NCBI GenBank assembly: GCA_028023455.1
Contig: JAQFVV010006504.1
Span: forward strand, 682,001-746,000
DNA length: 64,000 nt
From: Epiperipatus broadwayi
Lineage: Eukaryota > Onychophora > Udeonychophora > Euonychophora > Peripatidae
Reading direction: 5' to 3'
Each line of letters begins with the position of its first letter. Position 1 is the stretch's first letter. Of the stretch, positions 14,491-28,419 are shown one piece after another. Position numbers and translations under genes: made by a program. A model generated the notes under the pieces. That model was not told where the DNA came from, ran no database searches, and was given only the letters and a program-made list of their open reading frames with translations.

Positions 14491-16974
14491 ATCAAGATTA
14501 AAAGTTTATATAATATACTTGTATTCAAATATTAAATATGGGTTTTGAATTTTTTGTCATCACTTGTTCAAAATTTAGCATGACTGATGGATAGCATAGC
14601 TGATGAGACAATCGAATTTTTGAAATCATAATGTTTGTAATCATGTATCATTTTAACTTTTCAATAATTGATTGAAAAATAGTTTACAATCTTATGTATA
14701 GTATAAATATATATTAAGTTGTAAATCAAACTTATAAAAATTAAAAAAAAATTGTAATTACATTCATTTTTAAATGTATATATACTTTAAAATATTATAT
14801 ATATATATATATATAACTCTGTTTCTAAAAATGCTATACTAATCACGATTCATATTTATAGAAAATATTGAAAACATTAAATGTAATCTTAATGCACTTT
14901 TGGCTGGGAACTACAGTGAAGGCAACTATCATATTTAAAAAAATGGAAATACAAAAATCTTCATTTAAGAGTACTTGACCTATTCAAATTTCAAGTCATC
15001 ATGTTCAATGCAAACTACCTGTATTTTTTTTGGATTAAAAATATGACTAAATATCCTTTTATAGCCTAAAAATACTGATGTTATTGTATGACCTATTTTA
15101 CCTTTATTGTGTATATGCTGTCAGAGCTAATATAAGAACGATTTGGTGTCTGGCATTTAATTACATAAAAAATAAGTGGTATTCTCTGAGATCACCTGTA
15201 TTTTTACTGATTTTAAAATTAATTGATTTAATACAGCAAATAAATGAAAACTTACATTGTGGTTTTTCCATATAACTATTTTATTTTTGTGATGAAAATA
15301 TATATATAAAGAAGTATCATTCCATTTAACTTGTCATAAAATTACTTTATTAGCTAAATATTGTATATTTATTGTAACTCTTGTCCATTAAATCAGAAGT
15401 ATATAAATATATACATATCAATAATAATAGACAAATTTGTTTCCCGATAATGTTCACTTACTGCTTATGTAATTAAATATCAGACACTAAGTATTTTATG
15501 ACTACTATGGCGAATAAAAAGAAAATTTTAATGTAAGATTAACACAACTTGAATATTTATAATAAAGTATTTGATTACAATTTTAATTCTAAAAAATTAC
15601 AACTACTTGTACTGAACATAGTGATAGAAAATGTAAAATGGAAGAGGCCTCAGTAATAAATAAAAAATATAATAGTGTTCAGGTGAGAATATTTTGAAAC
15701 AAGTGCCATTAAATGTATGATTTCGTATTTCCATTTTTTCTTGCTTTTTTTGGTTGTTGTTTTTTGACAAGGGCCAGAATGCTTTACGGTCATACTAATA
15801 TTTTTAATGCTTTATCCAATTATGAAGCGATATTATTATTACTTTTAATTTCTCACATATATATATTCTGCATGTTCTGATCATATTGAATTCACTTATT
15901 ACTTAATTCACAATCATTAATTAGTAGTAAATCAAAACAAATTCCATTTTCAGTTTTTTCAATTTCATCTGTAAACAGCGCCAACTTTAAATAATTTTAT
16001 TTATTTGTTTGACTTACCACTTTATATATTATAAAAAGGAATATTTTCGCATAACTATTATGCATTTGAAAAAACAACATTCTAAAAGTATAGTTATATT
16101 AAGAGAAGGCAACTTCGTGTACGTAATATTCATACACACACACATATATATATAACAAACATTAGGCTTTACTATCAAGAAATTAAAAATAATGTATAAA
16201 CTAATTGTCAATTTAGTTCATTCTTATTCAGTTTATTTACTTTGGAAGTTTATCTGTATAAATCATTTGGTTTATATACATATATTTAAGCTCTTCATAT
16301 ATGTGACATGTCATTTGTATTAATGTTCAAAATATAATAACAATAAAAACATCGAATCAGTTTTTGACATTAATTCAAGCGGTTGTTAGCAAGAGCACTA
16401 AACCGCTAACAAAATGCATTTTTATCTTTATTATCATAATTTAAAATATTATTACATACGTAATACAGTACATTATTCTATAATAAAATTGAACACGCTC
16501 CAAAACTAAACTTTTGTGTCTGTTATTTGAATTGTTTTTTTTTTTTTGGTTATTATTGTTGTTCAATACTTATTATTCTCATTTTAAAAGTTTTTTTTTT
16601 TTTCTCTCCTGCTATAAATAATTATCTAGTGTTTTATATAAAAATCAATGATTATCTAGTAAATAAAAAAAGAATAAGTATTTGTTTTATTTAAACATTT
16701 TTAGTGGAATACAATTATTCTATCTTAGTATTGATTATAAAAGCTGTAGTGAATTTAATTAATGTTTTATGTTAAAGCGTCTTTGTTAAGCTAAGGTTAG
16801 TATTTATGCTGGTGTTATATTGCTTAATGAAAATGTCATTTTACTTTATTGAAATAAAAAAAAGTGTTTTTTAACAATTGTTTTATGTGTTTATTATTAT
16901 CATTCCCATCCTCATTATCATGTAGGTAAAATACGAAGAATGGCAACCCAGTATTCATCTAACTCGTTATAGAC
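14491..16974. other. AT-rich DNA, no gene seen
   Basis: No credible coding stretch. Short (TA)n runs and T homopolymers only, plus the 25-bp inverted copy (14626-14650) of the 13.86-kb hairpin loop. Confidence 0.55.
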
Positions 16975-17362
16975 CAGGGGTCCCCAACCCTATGCCTGGG
17001 GACACCATGGCGCCCGCAGACCATTTTACGTATGCCCGTCACTATCCAAACACGATAAAAAGTATTTATCTGATATAAATAAATTTGATTTTTAAAATTT
17101 CTTATAAATTATTGTATTATATTGTAATCAAATTGTAGGGCATACTATACTTTTATAGATAAACATTAATTATATGTTAAAATTTTATTTTTGAAATAAA
17201 TAATTTCTGTACATTATGTGTATTATTAACAATATCCAACTATAAATTTACATTGAAAAAATAAATGGTGCCCGTCACCTGGTTGAAATAAATAAACGGT
17301 GCCCACCACCTGGCCGGTATTATAGAATGTGCTCTTAAGTGCAAAAAGGTTGGGGACCCCTG
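16975..17362. mobile_element. hAT-superfamily MITE, 388 bp, with 8-bp target duplication
   Basis: The element starts CAGGGGTCCCCAACC (16975-16989) and ends with its exact reverse complement GGTTGGGGACCCCTG (17348-17362), a 15-bp perfect terminal inverted repeat. It is flanked by the identical octamer TTATAGAC at 16967-16974 and 17363-17370. An 8-bp duplication and CAGNGG-type ends are the hallmarks of hAT transposons (Charlie-like ends). The interior is AT-rich, with GC-richer subterminal parts repeating GGTGCCCGTCACCTGG / GGTGCCCACCACCTGG, and has no ORF, so it would need a transposase in trans. The perfect duplication suggests a fairly recent insertion. Confidence 0.93.
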
Positions 17363-17370
17363 TTATAGAC

Positions 17371-20170
17371 CATTTGATGAGGTATATTCATATATAATAA
17401 AATAATGATTACATGGACTAACAATAATGCAATTACTTAAAATAAATTCTATTCTTATTTTGAAATTGAAAAAAATATTAATATTTTATAGTATTCAAAT
17501 CTTACATTATTAGCATAGCTGATTGATGCATAAACAATATATCATTAAAGCATTTACATTATATATTTGACAAAAATATTCAAGTTAATTGTTTTTAATT
17601 TTAGGGATAGCAATTCTGGAATATTCTTAATTTGTTTTGGCAATGAAATTTCATAATCATAACATGCCTATAAAATACATTTCAGAAATATAGTCTAAAG
17701 TTGAAAAACATGACATGCATATAATAACATTTTTTCCCTTAAATTTAAAACTTTACTTTTTATGTAGTATATACTTTGTTATAAATAGTATTTTAATATA
17801 TGTAGTTTTAAAATAAATAATTATATAAATAATAATAATTCAATAAAAAGGTGAAATGAAAATTTTATATATTTTAATTTTAGCCCATTAGTACAAAAGG
17901 CTGATTTTATTAATAAACAAGTTTTGAATTTAAGATCAGCTAATCATTGCATCTTTTACAGTTTATTAATCATTTTTACAACAAAAAAAAATCAAAAGAA
18001 TACAAAAGTAGTAAAATAATTTTTTAAAAATCTAAAATAGTAAAACAAATGTCTGAAAAAAGTCTTTATTGCATGAAGTAAATGGTTACACTTTATACTT
18101 TGATTATACAAAATTATCTACTTTATTAGTTGCTTTCATTAGTTTTATTAGTTGTTAGCTTTAATAATATTTTTAATGTCAATATTTTATTATATTTACT
18201 AAGAAAAAAACAGAAATAAATCAGAAAAATAAAACATTTATGTTGCGTATTTTTACCTCATAAAAACTTTTATACCATGTATAATACAGCAGTTTATTTT
18301 TAATTATTTTTGTTGATTTTTAATACATTTATATATTGTGGGATATACAATCCACCATTTGTCAATTTTTATAGTTTATAAATTGCTAAATAAAGAGAAC
18401 AATTTAAAGTCCAAATGTTTAATCAGATATGTTATTGTTTTGAATAAATCTGAATAAATGAATAATTTATTTATTAAATTTCAAAATAAAATATTTTTTA
18501 AAATTTAAATTATTTCCGAATGATAACAATGCCTTATTATTAGACTTTCAGAGGTAAAAGAGTTACATGATCAAAGACCAGTGTTTAAAAAAGAAAAAGG
18601 TTGTTTTGCATTGCCATAGCTACAGAAATGACTTTACCAAGAAGAATACACAGATTTTCTTTTGCTTAAAATTTTGTGTTTATTTTACCTTTTATAAATA
18701 TATTTGAAACATATAACAAAGAAATATAAACTGTGAATAAGACAACTGAGAGAGAGGGGCATGGAATCTCTTTTTCATTTGATATCATTATGATTAAAAC
18801 AAAATGGATATGACAAATGCTATGCTGACTGCCATAAAGTCAAGATAATTGAATTCATTTTGAATTGCAATATCAAAAGGAATAGTAATTGGATATCATG
18901 TAATAATTCAAATTGTTTATGAGCTCTATATTTGTGTTTTTGTTACCAAAAAAAGTACTGAAGGAAACATCATCAAATGATGGATTTTCAGTTGGAGTCA
19001 TATATATATATATGTACACACACACAAAACTGCAGTCACATAAACTTCAGTTATAAAAAAGTGGTTAAAAGAAAAATATAATGAGAAGTTTAATAGTAAA
19101 CCATTTCTTAAAGTTTTGTTTTTATTAATAACTTCCATTAATATAACCTATTTGACATTCATTGCCATTTCAATGATATAAAAAAAAATTTTTAAATAAA
19201 GTTTTTTTTCATTGCATTATTTAAAAACATTATTACTAATTCTTTTATGACTGTATATTTTGTAATTTAAATGTATATATGTATCAATTGCAATCATAAA
19301 AAGAAAAAATGGGGACAGATGATTTATAAAATATATGGTATGATATTAGATTGCAGTTGGTAAATTAGAATCATAATGTTGTTTTATCCACCTCAATGAG
19401 TTAATGCTTATCTCAATAATTTTATATTATTATTTAATTTGGATATTGCATCAATCATTATAAATTGTTTTATTCCATAGTTTGTTTTACAATTTAAGAT
19501 AATTCATTGTGCATCCTATACTACACTTTATCATCATATAAGTCATCATTTATTGAATTGTATCTTCTTTGTCAAGCAAAAAATATTCATCTCTGTGAAT
19601 TCATTGGATCCTTCCAAATTTTATGAATTCACTATTAGATATAATTTTAAATAATCATAGAACCATTTGTGAATCAACATTTTTCTTTGGCTATTTATTA
19701 GTTATATATGTTTTAGTTGCAAACTATAACATTTATATAGTATATTTAAAATGCCCAAATATTTAGTGTATAGGTGAAAAAAATCATTTGGTTCATGATT
19801 TATTTATTATATGTTATTGTCCAAATCTATGAGGCACTTTTTTATTGCATTCATGATTATCCAAATATGAAAGCTATTCAGTGAACTGAACTTAGTGTAT
19901 ATTTTGAGTCTTTATGAGTTTTCCTTTACATTTGGCTTATCGAACTTCCATTGAATAAAATATTGTTGTTTATGAAACAATGTTGCTTCATTAGCATGGT
20001 TCTAGTATATTTTAAAGATTAATTTTCTTTAAATTTAGCTTGCCCAAAATTCATTGGGACATGATAGTAATAATATTTCATTTACAATATATTATAACTT
20101 TTGAATTAAATTTTACACAATATATACACCTGTTTATAAAGCATTTAAATCTGCAAACATTACTATGATC
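17371..20170. other. AT-rich DNA, no gene seen
   Basis: Long A/T-rich stretch with isolated short (TA)n and (CA)n runs (about 18999-19026). No coding, RNA or dispersed-repeat signal recognised. Confidence 0.55.
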
Positions 20171-20174
20171 TTTT

Positions 20175-20327
20175 ACAAGCCAGATCCTCAAAGAATTATT
20201 TAAATGAATTTGAAAATAATGCCCACTTTTTTATATCAATGCCAAACTACTATCTATTTGTTAGGTATTTAAAAAGTGAGGATTATTTGCAAATTTATTT
20301 AAATAATTATTTTTGGATCTGTCTTGT
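20175..20327. repeat. Imperfect foldback, arms about 57 bp
   Basis: The left arm (20175-20232, ACAAGCCAGATCCTCAAAGA...) matches the inverted right arm (20271-20327, ...TTGGATCTGTCTTGT) at most positions, with a ~38-nt spacer. This looks like an aged MITE or hairpin. No ORF and no clear target duplication. Confidence 0.6.
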
Positions 20328-20454
20328 GAATTATCATAAAAGTATTTTTGGATGTGGCAGTTCTGTGAATAGGTTTATATTATCAATGTTTTATATTTGA
20401 TAAATCTAACTTATTTACAAGCTTATTAAAATCCATATATATATGTTTGTGTTA

Positions 20455-22662
20455 TATATATATATATTATAATGGTCGGGGATGATGATGAAGTTACCAG
20501 TCTTACCATAATCTGCACTACAAGGGCGCCATCTAGGCATTTGAACCTAGAAAATTTATAGAGTAGGCAGACACGCGCTGTTAAAATCATGACCACCAAC
20601 CCTAGTCATTAGCTCATGAAGTAGCTGAGGTTTAAAAACATTTATTAAATACATTTTTTAATAAAGAATAACAAAAAACAATCACTAGATCACTGTCAAT
20701 ACTAATAACACAAAAATTTTATTTATGTATATATATATATAAGTGACGACACACAAATTTGAAAAATAATTATATAAAAAAAATTATGTTTGTTTCATTA
20801 TTATTCATTATTATTAGTTTTATTTGTTTTAACTTTTATTTTTAATCTTAGAAATGTTGAGTATAGATGAGCTACCCAGACCACACACCTAAAAGACTTT
20901 CAAACATTTGATTCCGGGCTAAAAATCCACAGCCACACCAATGCTCGCTTCCAGATATATATCAGCAACCAATGCAATATGAACATGTTAGCATAGAATC
21001 ACACTGACAGGAATGTGCATCTGAACAGTGTGATATTTTTGGAGAAAACATGAGCTTCAACCAGTATAGGAATGTGCTTCTATCTGGTGAAGGAATCATG
21101 TATGTAATATAAAGAGAACATGCTACGTATGGATGGGAGAGTGGTCTTATCTTGCCAACTTATCTTCTCAATCCATAGAGCTAAAGTGGGTCAATGGTGC
21201 AGGAAATACGTCTATGTCCATTTCAACGATATGACTACCTCTTTGGGGTCATTCATTCAGTTGGACTCATCACCCTAGGTGCTAACACACTTCACATTAC
21301 ATTGATATAAACATCCATATATTTCTCCACCAGCATTGACACAACTATGAAACAAATAGTCCGAAATCAAAACCCACATTAAAAGTAACATATTTAAACT
21401 AGTCTAGCAGCTATCTACACTCAACTAATATTAAAATCATTTTATTAATTTAATTCTAAAAAAAAAAATCTTTGGTTTAATTAAGGTTTTAAAATCATTT
21501 TTAAGATAACATTTATATTTTAACTTATTTTTTTACTACAAATATTATATAACCTACTTTTCTTTTAAATTTAATAATGCACAAATAACGATGTGTTTCT
21601 ATTTTTAAATTTAAGTTTGCAATCGCAAACTCCTACCCTATTACAAACAGATCTTACGCTTAGCATAAATGAAAACATATAACACATATTTTAAAAAGAT
21701 TACATTTCAATTTTAGATAAGACTTAAAATTTTAAAGTTTATAAAAATAGAGTTCAGATTTGATCAAGAGAGAAAGTCTATAATTCATCTTTAAAGGAAA
21801 ATAAAGTTCTGAGATTTTAAATTAAGAGTTTATAATGTTTTTGTTTAAAATGATTACTTTCCTTTCTTTCTCTGGGCTCGTTCCTTCACAATCAAGATCT
21901 GAATTTATACAAGATCCATTTCTTGTGAGCGATGACAATTTATGAAGATGCATTTACAATGTTTTCTGAAGATGGTACCAATGATTCGATCCTGGGATCC
22001 GTGGAGATGAAAGCTGCCTTCGGCCGGCCGAACCGAAGGAAGCATGAAGAAATGGATTACATTCTTAGTGACGGCAACAATATATATATTTTTAAATATT
22101 TTACTTTCAGCAAGGCTTACAGAATTCAAAATTTAATTTTTTAATTCTCTCTAACTCTTTAATTATTGTTTTCGATTTTCTTTTTATAGTCCTCAGGCAC
22201 CTTATCTCTGGAATGCAGGATTCATCAAACATACTTCATGTCTGTATTTTATTGGTTTATTGGGTTTGTGTCCAAGGTAAGATTTTTGGTTTTTCACTGA
22301 GGTCTGTGTCTCTATCTCTGGGCAGGAACTCTTATCTATTTCGTAATCATTTTTTAATTGTCATTTTGCCTTAAGGATCTATTTGTAATTTTTATTTTTA
22401 AGATTAAAACTCTCGTTATTTTTAAAATCAAAAGGTTTTTTATTATATTCTATTCAAACACTAGAATCTTTGTTTCAATTCTATAATTTTTTAAAGCTTA
22501 TTTTAATATTTAAATCAAACATAATAAATTAATAATTCGTTATTTGTGCATTTTGAAAGTTTGTGCATTTAATTCAGTATTAGGTATTTACAAAAAAAGT
22601 TAGTATTGAAATCTAAATGTAACGCATATATATATATCCTGTTACAATATATATATATATAT
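20455..22662 (-). mobile_element. ~2-kb promoter-bearing repeat, minus-strand copy
   Basis: Read on the minus strand it matches the element at 48436-50485 at both ends and in the middle. The 5' ends share ATTGTAAC, then a (TA)-rich gap and CGTTACATTTA. The interior shares [CT]TGTTCAGATG[CT]AC[AT]TTCCTG. The 3' ends share ACTAGGG, AACAGCG.GT.TCTGCCTACT and AATGCCTAGATGGCGC before a (TA)n tail. Identity is modest, so the copies are old. A minus-strand TATAAAAA (22188-22181) lies about 65 nt downstream of CCAAT (22255-22251), an arrangement shared with the other copy. The short open stretch 22129-21905 after the promoter is not conserved. A nonautonomous retroelement or a solo-LTR-derived unit is possible; the class is undecided. 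Confidence 0.6.
22181..22255 (-). promoter_or_regulatory. CCAAT + TATA promoter-like cluster
   Basis: On the minus strand CCAAT (22255-22251) precedes TATAAAAA (22188-22181). Alone this would be weak in AT-rich DNA, but the same order and the same TATAAAAAG form occur in the homologous position of the 48.4-kb copy. Confidence 0.4.
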
Positions 22663-22675
22663 ATATATATATTGT
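22624..22675. repeat. (TA)n tracts bounded by GTTACAATAT and ATATTGTACC
   Basis: A (TA)n run, CCTGTTACAATATAT, a second longer (TA)n run, then ATATTGTACCCT. The junction is palindromic. ATTGTACCCT also occurs (inverted) at the left edge of the array near 29983, suggesting that element ends meet at such tracts. Confidence 0.6.
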
Positions 22676-23665
22676 ACCCTCACCAAAGGAAAACTGAAAT
22701 AAAGAATCCAACTAACTAGGGTATAACTATAATATACTACAGCCAAGTTACATAAACAATGACTTTTAAGATAATTAATATTTGGACTAGCTCAAAATAC
22801 ACTACTGTCATACAGAATCTAATAAATCAATATTTTATCATTATTAATTATAAAGAACTTATTAAATTAAAATATGATAACACTTGTGTTCACAATAAAT
22901 AATTAGGATTCCAATTCGAATACTCAACTCATTTATTTTACTAATAAATTTAATTTATAACTAGGTCATTATTATAAGAAAAATATAGTTAGCTTAAAAA
23001 TAACAAATACAATTATAAAAACTCTTCACATGAAACATTCAGAAAAGTACAATGGCTTAAACATTGAGGATACATCCCTGAAGATACATTCCTAATGGCA
23101 TAAAAATATTACCCCACCAAATTCACATAAAAAAATACATAATTCTCTCATGTCTTTAAACATACATATAATTATTCTAACATTGATTCATAAATTTATT
23201 ACAGAAATAAAAATAAATTAATTACTATTTCCTTTAATAAAAAAAGTGCTAATTGAAAATTTATCATCAACTGAATCTTATTCATCACCTTTTATTACAA
23301 ATTTTACAATTATTTTTTAAATAATCTCAGGTTCCTTCCTAAAACAACAATAAAAATAAATTAAATAAGACCCCGTAGTTAAATATGATGAGGGATTTTA
23401 CATAATATCTAACTACCCTTACAAAAATTTTGACAACACTAAGCATCTAGAATATTTTAATAACTCTTAACATTAAATATATTTAAAGATCAATATTTAA
23501 CAATAAAACAAATAAAATAATAAGATTCTAAGTAAACATTTTAAGCACTTTATTTATTTTATGTGGTATTCTTAAAATAATATATTTTAATATAGTGGCA
23601 ATATTAAGTATTTTAAATTGGTGTTAGATCATTTTAAAGTAATCACCAATGATAATAAGCTCTAC
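22676..23665. other. AT-rich DNA, no gene seen
   Basis: Nothing recognised. Confidence 0.5.
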
Positions 23666-23718
<53 letters not shown>

Positions 23719-23736
23719 TGATGATGATGATGATGA
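23666..23736. repeat. Compound microsatellite (AAT)n(GAT)n
   Basis: About 17 AAT units pass into about 7 GAT units. The Asn/Asp-rich translation across it is a repeat artefact. Confidence 0.95.
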
Positions 23737-26700
23737 TTATATATTCTATTACTCTATCCAGTATAACGGAAATAATATTTTAAGTAATCTTTATGAATCA
23801 TATGCAAAATAAGTAATGTTTTAAACCATTAATTTTTATGGATCATGCATGTAGAATGAAGAATCAAAGAATGGCATGCAGACAAATCTAAACTCAACTA
23901 TAAATTAATTTAAAACCATTAACAATTTTATTATGAATAAACAACATTATAGCTTTTACAATAAGTTTATAAAATTTAAAAAAAAATTATAAACAGTGAT
24001 ATAAAAATTGACATTATCTACAATTAAAATATTTATACAACAAATATTACAAGTAAATAAAAAATAAAAATAAGATAGCCTTCATTCCAACCAACTAAAA
24101 ATAAAATAAACCTTACAGAAATGATGATATAATATCCTTATTTAATAAAACAATAATATTATATTGTTTTGTGGTGGGAAATAATTACAATAAATATTCC
24201 AATTTCTAAACTTAATGTTATATTTATAATATTTTAAAAATATATTTATTAATATTTTATTCTTAAATATAAGTTTAGATCTAAAATACATTAATATAAA
24301 TTCAACACATAGTAAAATATTTTAAAATTATTACAATACTTCCATTACATTTCATCAAATCATTTTAATATACTCTAATATTATAATATCAGAAAATTTA
24401 AATAAAGAAAAATATTAATACCTCCCTCTGCAAATTAACTACTTATGCAAGAACATACTTAAAACATAACTTCATAGGTTTTCTCTATCTTAAATAGGTT
24501 TATATTTTTATAGCAAATTTTAAAAAAACTATCAATAAATTATATTGCTTGATATTTTATTTTTCATGTATTTTATTTTTATCTTTTACATTCATCATAG
24601 CATTCAAATAATTCTTTCACTTCAATCTAATTTAAACATGCATTTATTTGAGTTTAATAATCTCTAATGTTTATTATATTTGTGGAAATATTAATTACTC
24701 CTCTTATTTTTATAATATGATAAGAATTAAATATCTCAACATCATTTGTGATAGATGTTATTTGTATATCTCATCTTGCCTTTGCATAAATTACCATTTT
24801 TTAACAGTTTAGCCATTATTTTATCATCTTTTAAAACTAACCTTTATGATGCAATTCCTGTGATAGACAGTGGTTACAATGTAGGATATGGAATAATAAC
24901 AATAGTAACTCAAATGAGTATGAAAACCTCATCATGGATACAGTGCTACAAATAATAGGTTCGGATTTATCAGACCCCTAAAATTCATGTCATGGTTTTA
25001 TTTCAGCTCATATTGACTATAAGGGAATGCAAATGTTCATAGAAAAATACTGCACATTCCTTTGATATCTGTATATAAGTGTGACAAAATAACTCACACA
25101 TAACAGTCTTTCAAACATCCTAAACACATAGGATTTTATATAACAATTACTCTCCTGACCACCATCCTCTAGCTCTCACATACTGAATAACTATTAACAT
25201 TGTAAAAATATACAATCCTCATTGCAAAAATAATTTCCAAACAACTTTACTAAAACAATGAAGATCAATTTTTTTTCAAGACAGCTTTAAAAAATTTTCA
25301 AGCACAAATGATCTTGATAAAGCATACATTGATATTGTACATTTATTCATTTGTTTTTACAATACATAATTTAGAGATCAATAATGCTATATTACTCTGT
25401 ATCTTAAAAGATAACATTCATAATAATATTAAATTAATAACTGAACTATGTTATAAAATGTATGCATGTTCAAGCATTTATGATAAAAAAATATTTCAAA
25501 ATATTCTTAGATATTTTAAGGCATTCATTTGCATTTTTATATATAAAACACATGATGATAATTATGTCAATGATTCATTCAACTGTTCAATATTAGAGCA
25601 ATATGCCATATAATAATATGAAGTACTAATTTTAAAAAATATCATTCAAAAATATTGACAAACAATGCAATATAAATAATAAATAAGATTACCAATGGTC
25701 TCAACAATTATTGAAATCATAAAATGGTTCTTTGACTATACATTCAAATGAATTATAAGTATTAATTACCTGTCAGAAAATTAATTTCTCAAAACCCATT
25801 TTTCTTTATTTAATCCAATAAAAAAACTAATTATTTTAAGACTAAATTTTTAAAATATATATTATAATAAAATAGTTTAGTTTAAAATACTAGTTTTAAA
25901 ATATTAACATTAAACTAAGAAAAAATAATAAAATTTTAAAAGTTACAAAAAGTTTGTTTTCTACTTGCAAGTTTAATGATGTAAAATTCTTGTTCCATTG
26001 CCTAGTTATGTGTAGATAGTTCTAAACAAAAGTTATTCTACTTTCCTGTTGCCCTTTAATGAAATGTATACTAACAAAACTAAATCTGGAAAAATCTAGA
26101 AAAAATATTGGGCATCCTGGAAAGATAAATGTTTATTTCAGTCTTTTCCCTGAACATCTTTTCAGACACCCAATATCACCATAAATCAATAATTTAAGGA
26201 TCCATTTTTATGTAAAAATATCTTCTATATACATATTTATATTAATATATAGCAGCTATATCACAATAAATATAGTTCATGAATAATATTTATTTTTTCA
26301 TTGATCAAAATATTGGTAGAATATTATATAATATAAAATTATCCATTCAGGACATATTTTCAGCAGATATCCATAATCCATATTTTGTTAACTAAACTTA
26401 GATATATTTTAAAATAAAATTCAAGACTTTTATTTTTTTTTAAAAATGTTGGATATTTCAACTAGTTATTTCTTTCTAGGTAAAATGACAGCTATACCAT
26501 CCAAGCATTAATTAAATGATATGATATAATTTTTTTAAAATATATGCATTTTTTGCTTTATTTTAAATAAAAAAATAATTTCAAAACATCTTGTTTGTTT
26601 TATTCATTTTCTTATAAATAAATCCTTTCAAAATTCTAAAACTTTCAACAGTCATTTTTTCCATTTTTTTTTAAATACATCATTCGCAGATGTAAACTTT

Positions 26701-28419
26701 ATTCAACTTAAGATTTAAAGATAAATTCAATAGAAAATGTTATTTGCATTCACGTAATAAAACAGTTATTCTGGCATATCATAAAAATATCTTTAATTTA
26801 GTTTTTAACTGAAATGCAGAATATTAACTTTTCTTTATCTTTTCTCAAACTTAATAGAATTATAAAAATGATTTTTCATAAATATTCATTTCCACTTTGT
26901 TGACTTAAGTTTTCTTGACAAATTAGTTCTTTTATAACAAGACAAAATTATTAATAAACATTCATTCATTGTAAATATATTAGTTATATAAAATTTAAAA
27001 TCCTTACATAACTTGAAATCTCCTCCAGACTTGTTGTAGAATAGCCATTGGCATTTGGTGCAAATTGTCCCAACACTTAAATGTTAATTATCATGTTTCA
27101 TAAAAATTATTATAGTTTTAAATTAAGCTTCAAGTAGAATCTTCTGATAGGGAATTTTTTGGTGTTATTCAATCATTATCTTAAAATAATTAAATTATCC
27201 TTTTAACACTTTTGAGAAAAAAATATTTAATTATAAAATATTACTACTGTTACAATTAAAAAAATATTAATTATAAATTTCAAACTAAAATTTACATTTT
27301 ACTTTTTTTACTTTCACTATCACTGTCTAAACTGGTTTAAACTTCCACTTTTCTACTGACTTAATGTAGTGATTTCATTGGTTACTTGTAGTTTTGAAAA
27401 TTTTCTAATTTACATAACAAAATCAATTTCATCTTTAAAATTAAGGTTTAAAACTATGAGTCATTTTTTTAAAGTATTACATCAAATTATTTAATCCATT
27501 CATAGTTCAGATGACAAAGAAACATCTTTTGGCCAATTTTCACTCTGGTGAATTTTTTTCATAAGTATTATAAGTTAAAATGCATGTAAAATGGTATATT
27601 TTATTATAATAATTTTTTTCCTGAAGATTTTGCACTAAAAAGCATAAAATTTAAAATTCCTGCTCTTACAACAGACATAAGCCCACCTTGACATGTTCAT
27701 CCATTGTCTGTTGCCAAGACTGTAAAATGTTTGATGTTTTACAACATTGTACTTTCCAATGATGTATAAACATACTTATTTGCAAGTTTATTACTGTTTT
27801 AGATTTTTTTTTAAAATAATTTGCACTATATTTATTAGATATCAAGAAATATAAATTATTAATAACTTATTTTGACTTGAATTACTTTATTTTCCAAAAT
27901 ATAATGTTATATTAGCAGCTAATGTAAATATGGCCTGACGCAAAGTAGAAAACTTGCTTTGATGTAAACAATATACTTTATATCAAGAGTAAGAAAATAT
28001 TGCAATTTTTCAATAAGTATTCAAAAAATTTATATTTTAAAGCATAATTCATTATATATAAGAGAAATAAATAATTATTCATTTGGATGTGTAAAAGTAA
28101 TAAAAATTAAAAAAATATTTCAATGATTTTATAAACTGGAAATAATCTTTCTAGAAGTGATGACATGTAAATACTTTGTTTTGATCACATCCTTATTTTA
28201 TTAATATTTATAGAAACAAAATGTGAACATTTAAAATTTATTTCAGTATTAAACAAAAATATCTATCAAATGAAGTCAAATTTATTTTTTTCTGAAGAGT
28301 AATAATCATTTTATCATATATTTTATGTTGATATGTGAGACAAAGAAAAATGTCAGAAATAGCAAAATATGGTAAGGATACTATCTATAATTAATAAATG
28401 TTTATTAAAATAATTTATC
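23737..28419. other. AT-rich DNA, no gene seen
   Basis: Includes an open stretch at 25308-25613 whose Ile/Asn/Tyr/Lys-heavy composition is what AT-rich noise gives. A small imperfect hairpin (26107-26127 with 26161-26180) is the only structure noted. Confidence 0.5.

Noticed and set aside
23618-23812. Asn/Asp-rich open frame
   Set aside because: Translation of the (AAT)n(GAT)n microsatellite.
25308-25613. 101-residue open frame
   Set aside because: Ile/Asn/Lys/Tyr-heavy composition expected of AT-rich noise; no family motif.
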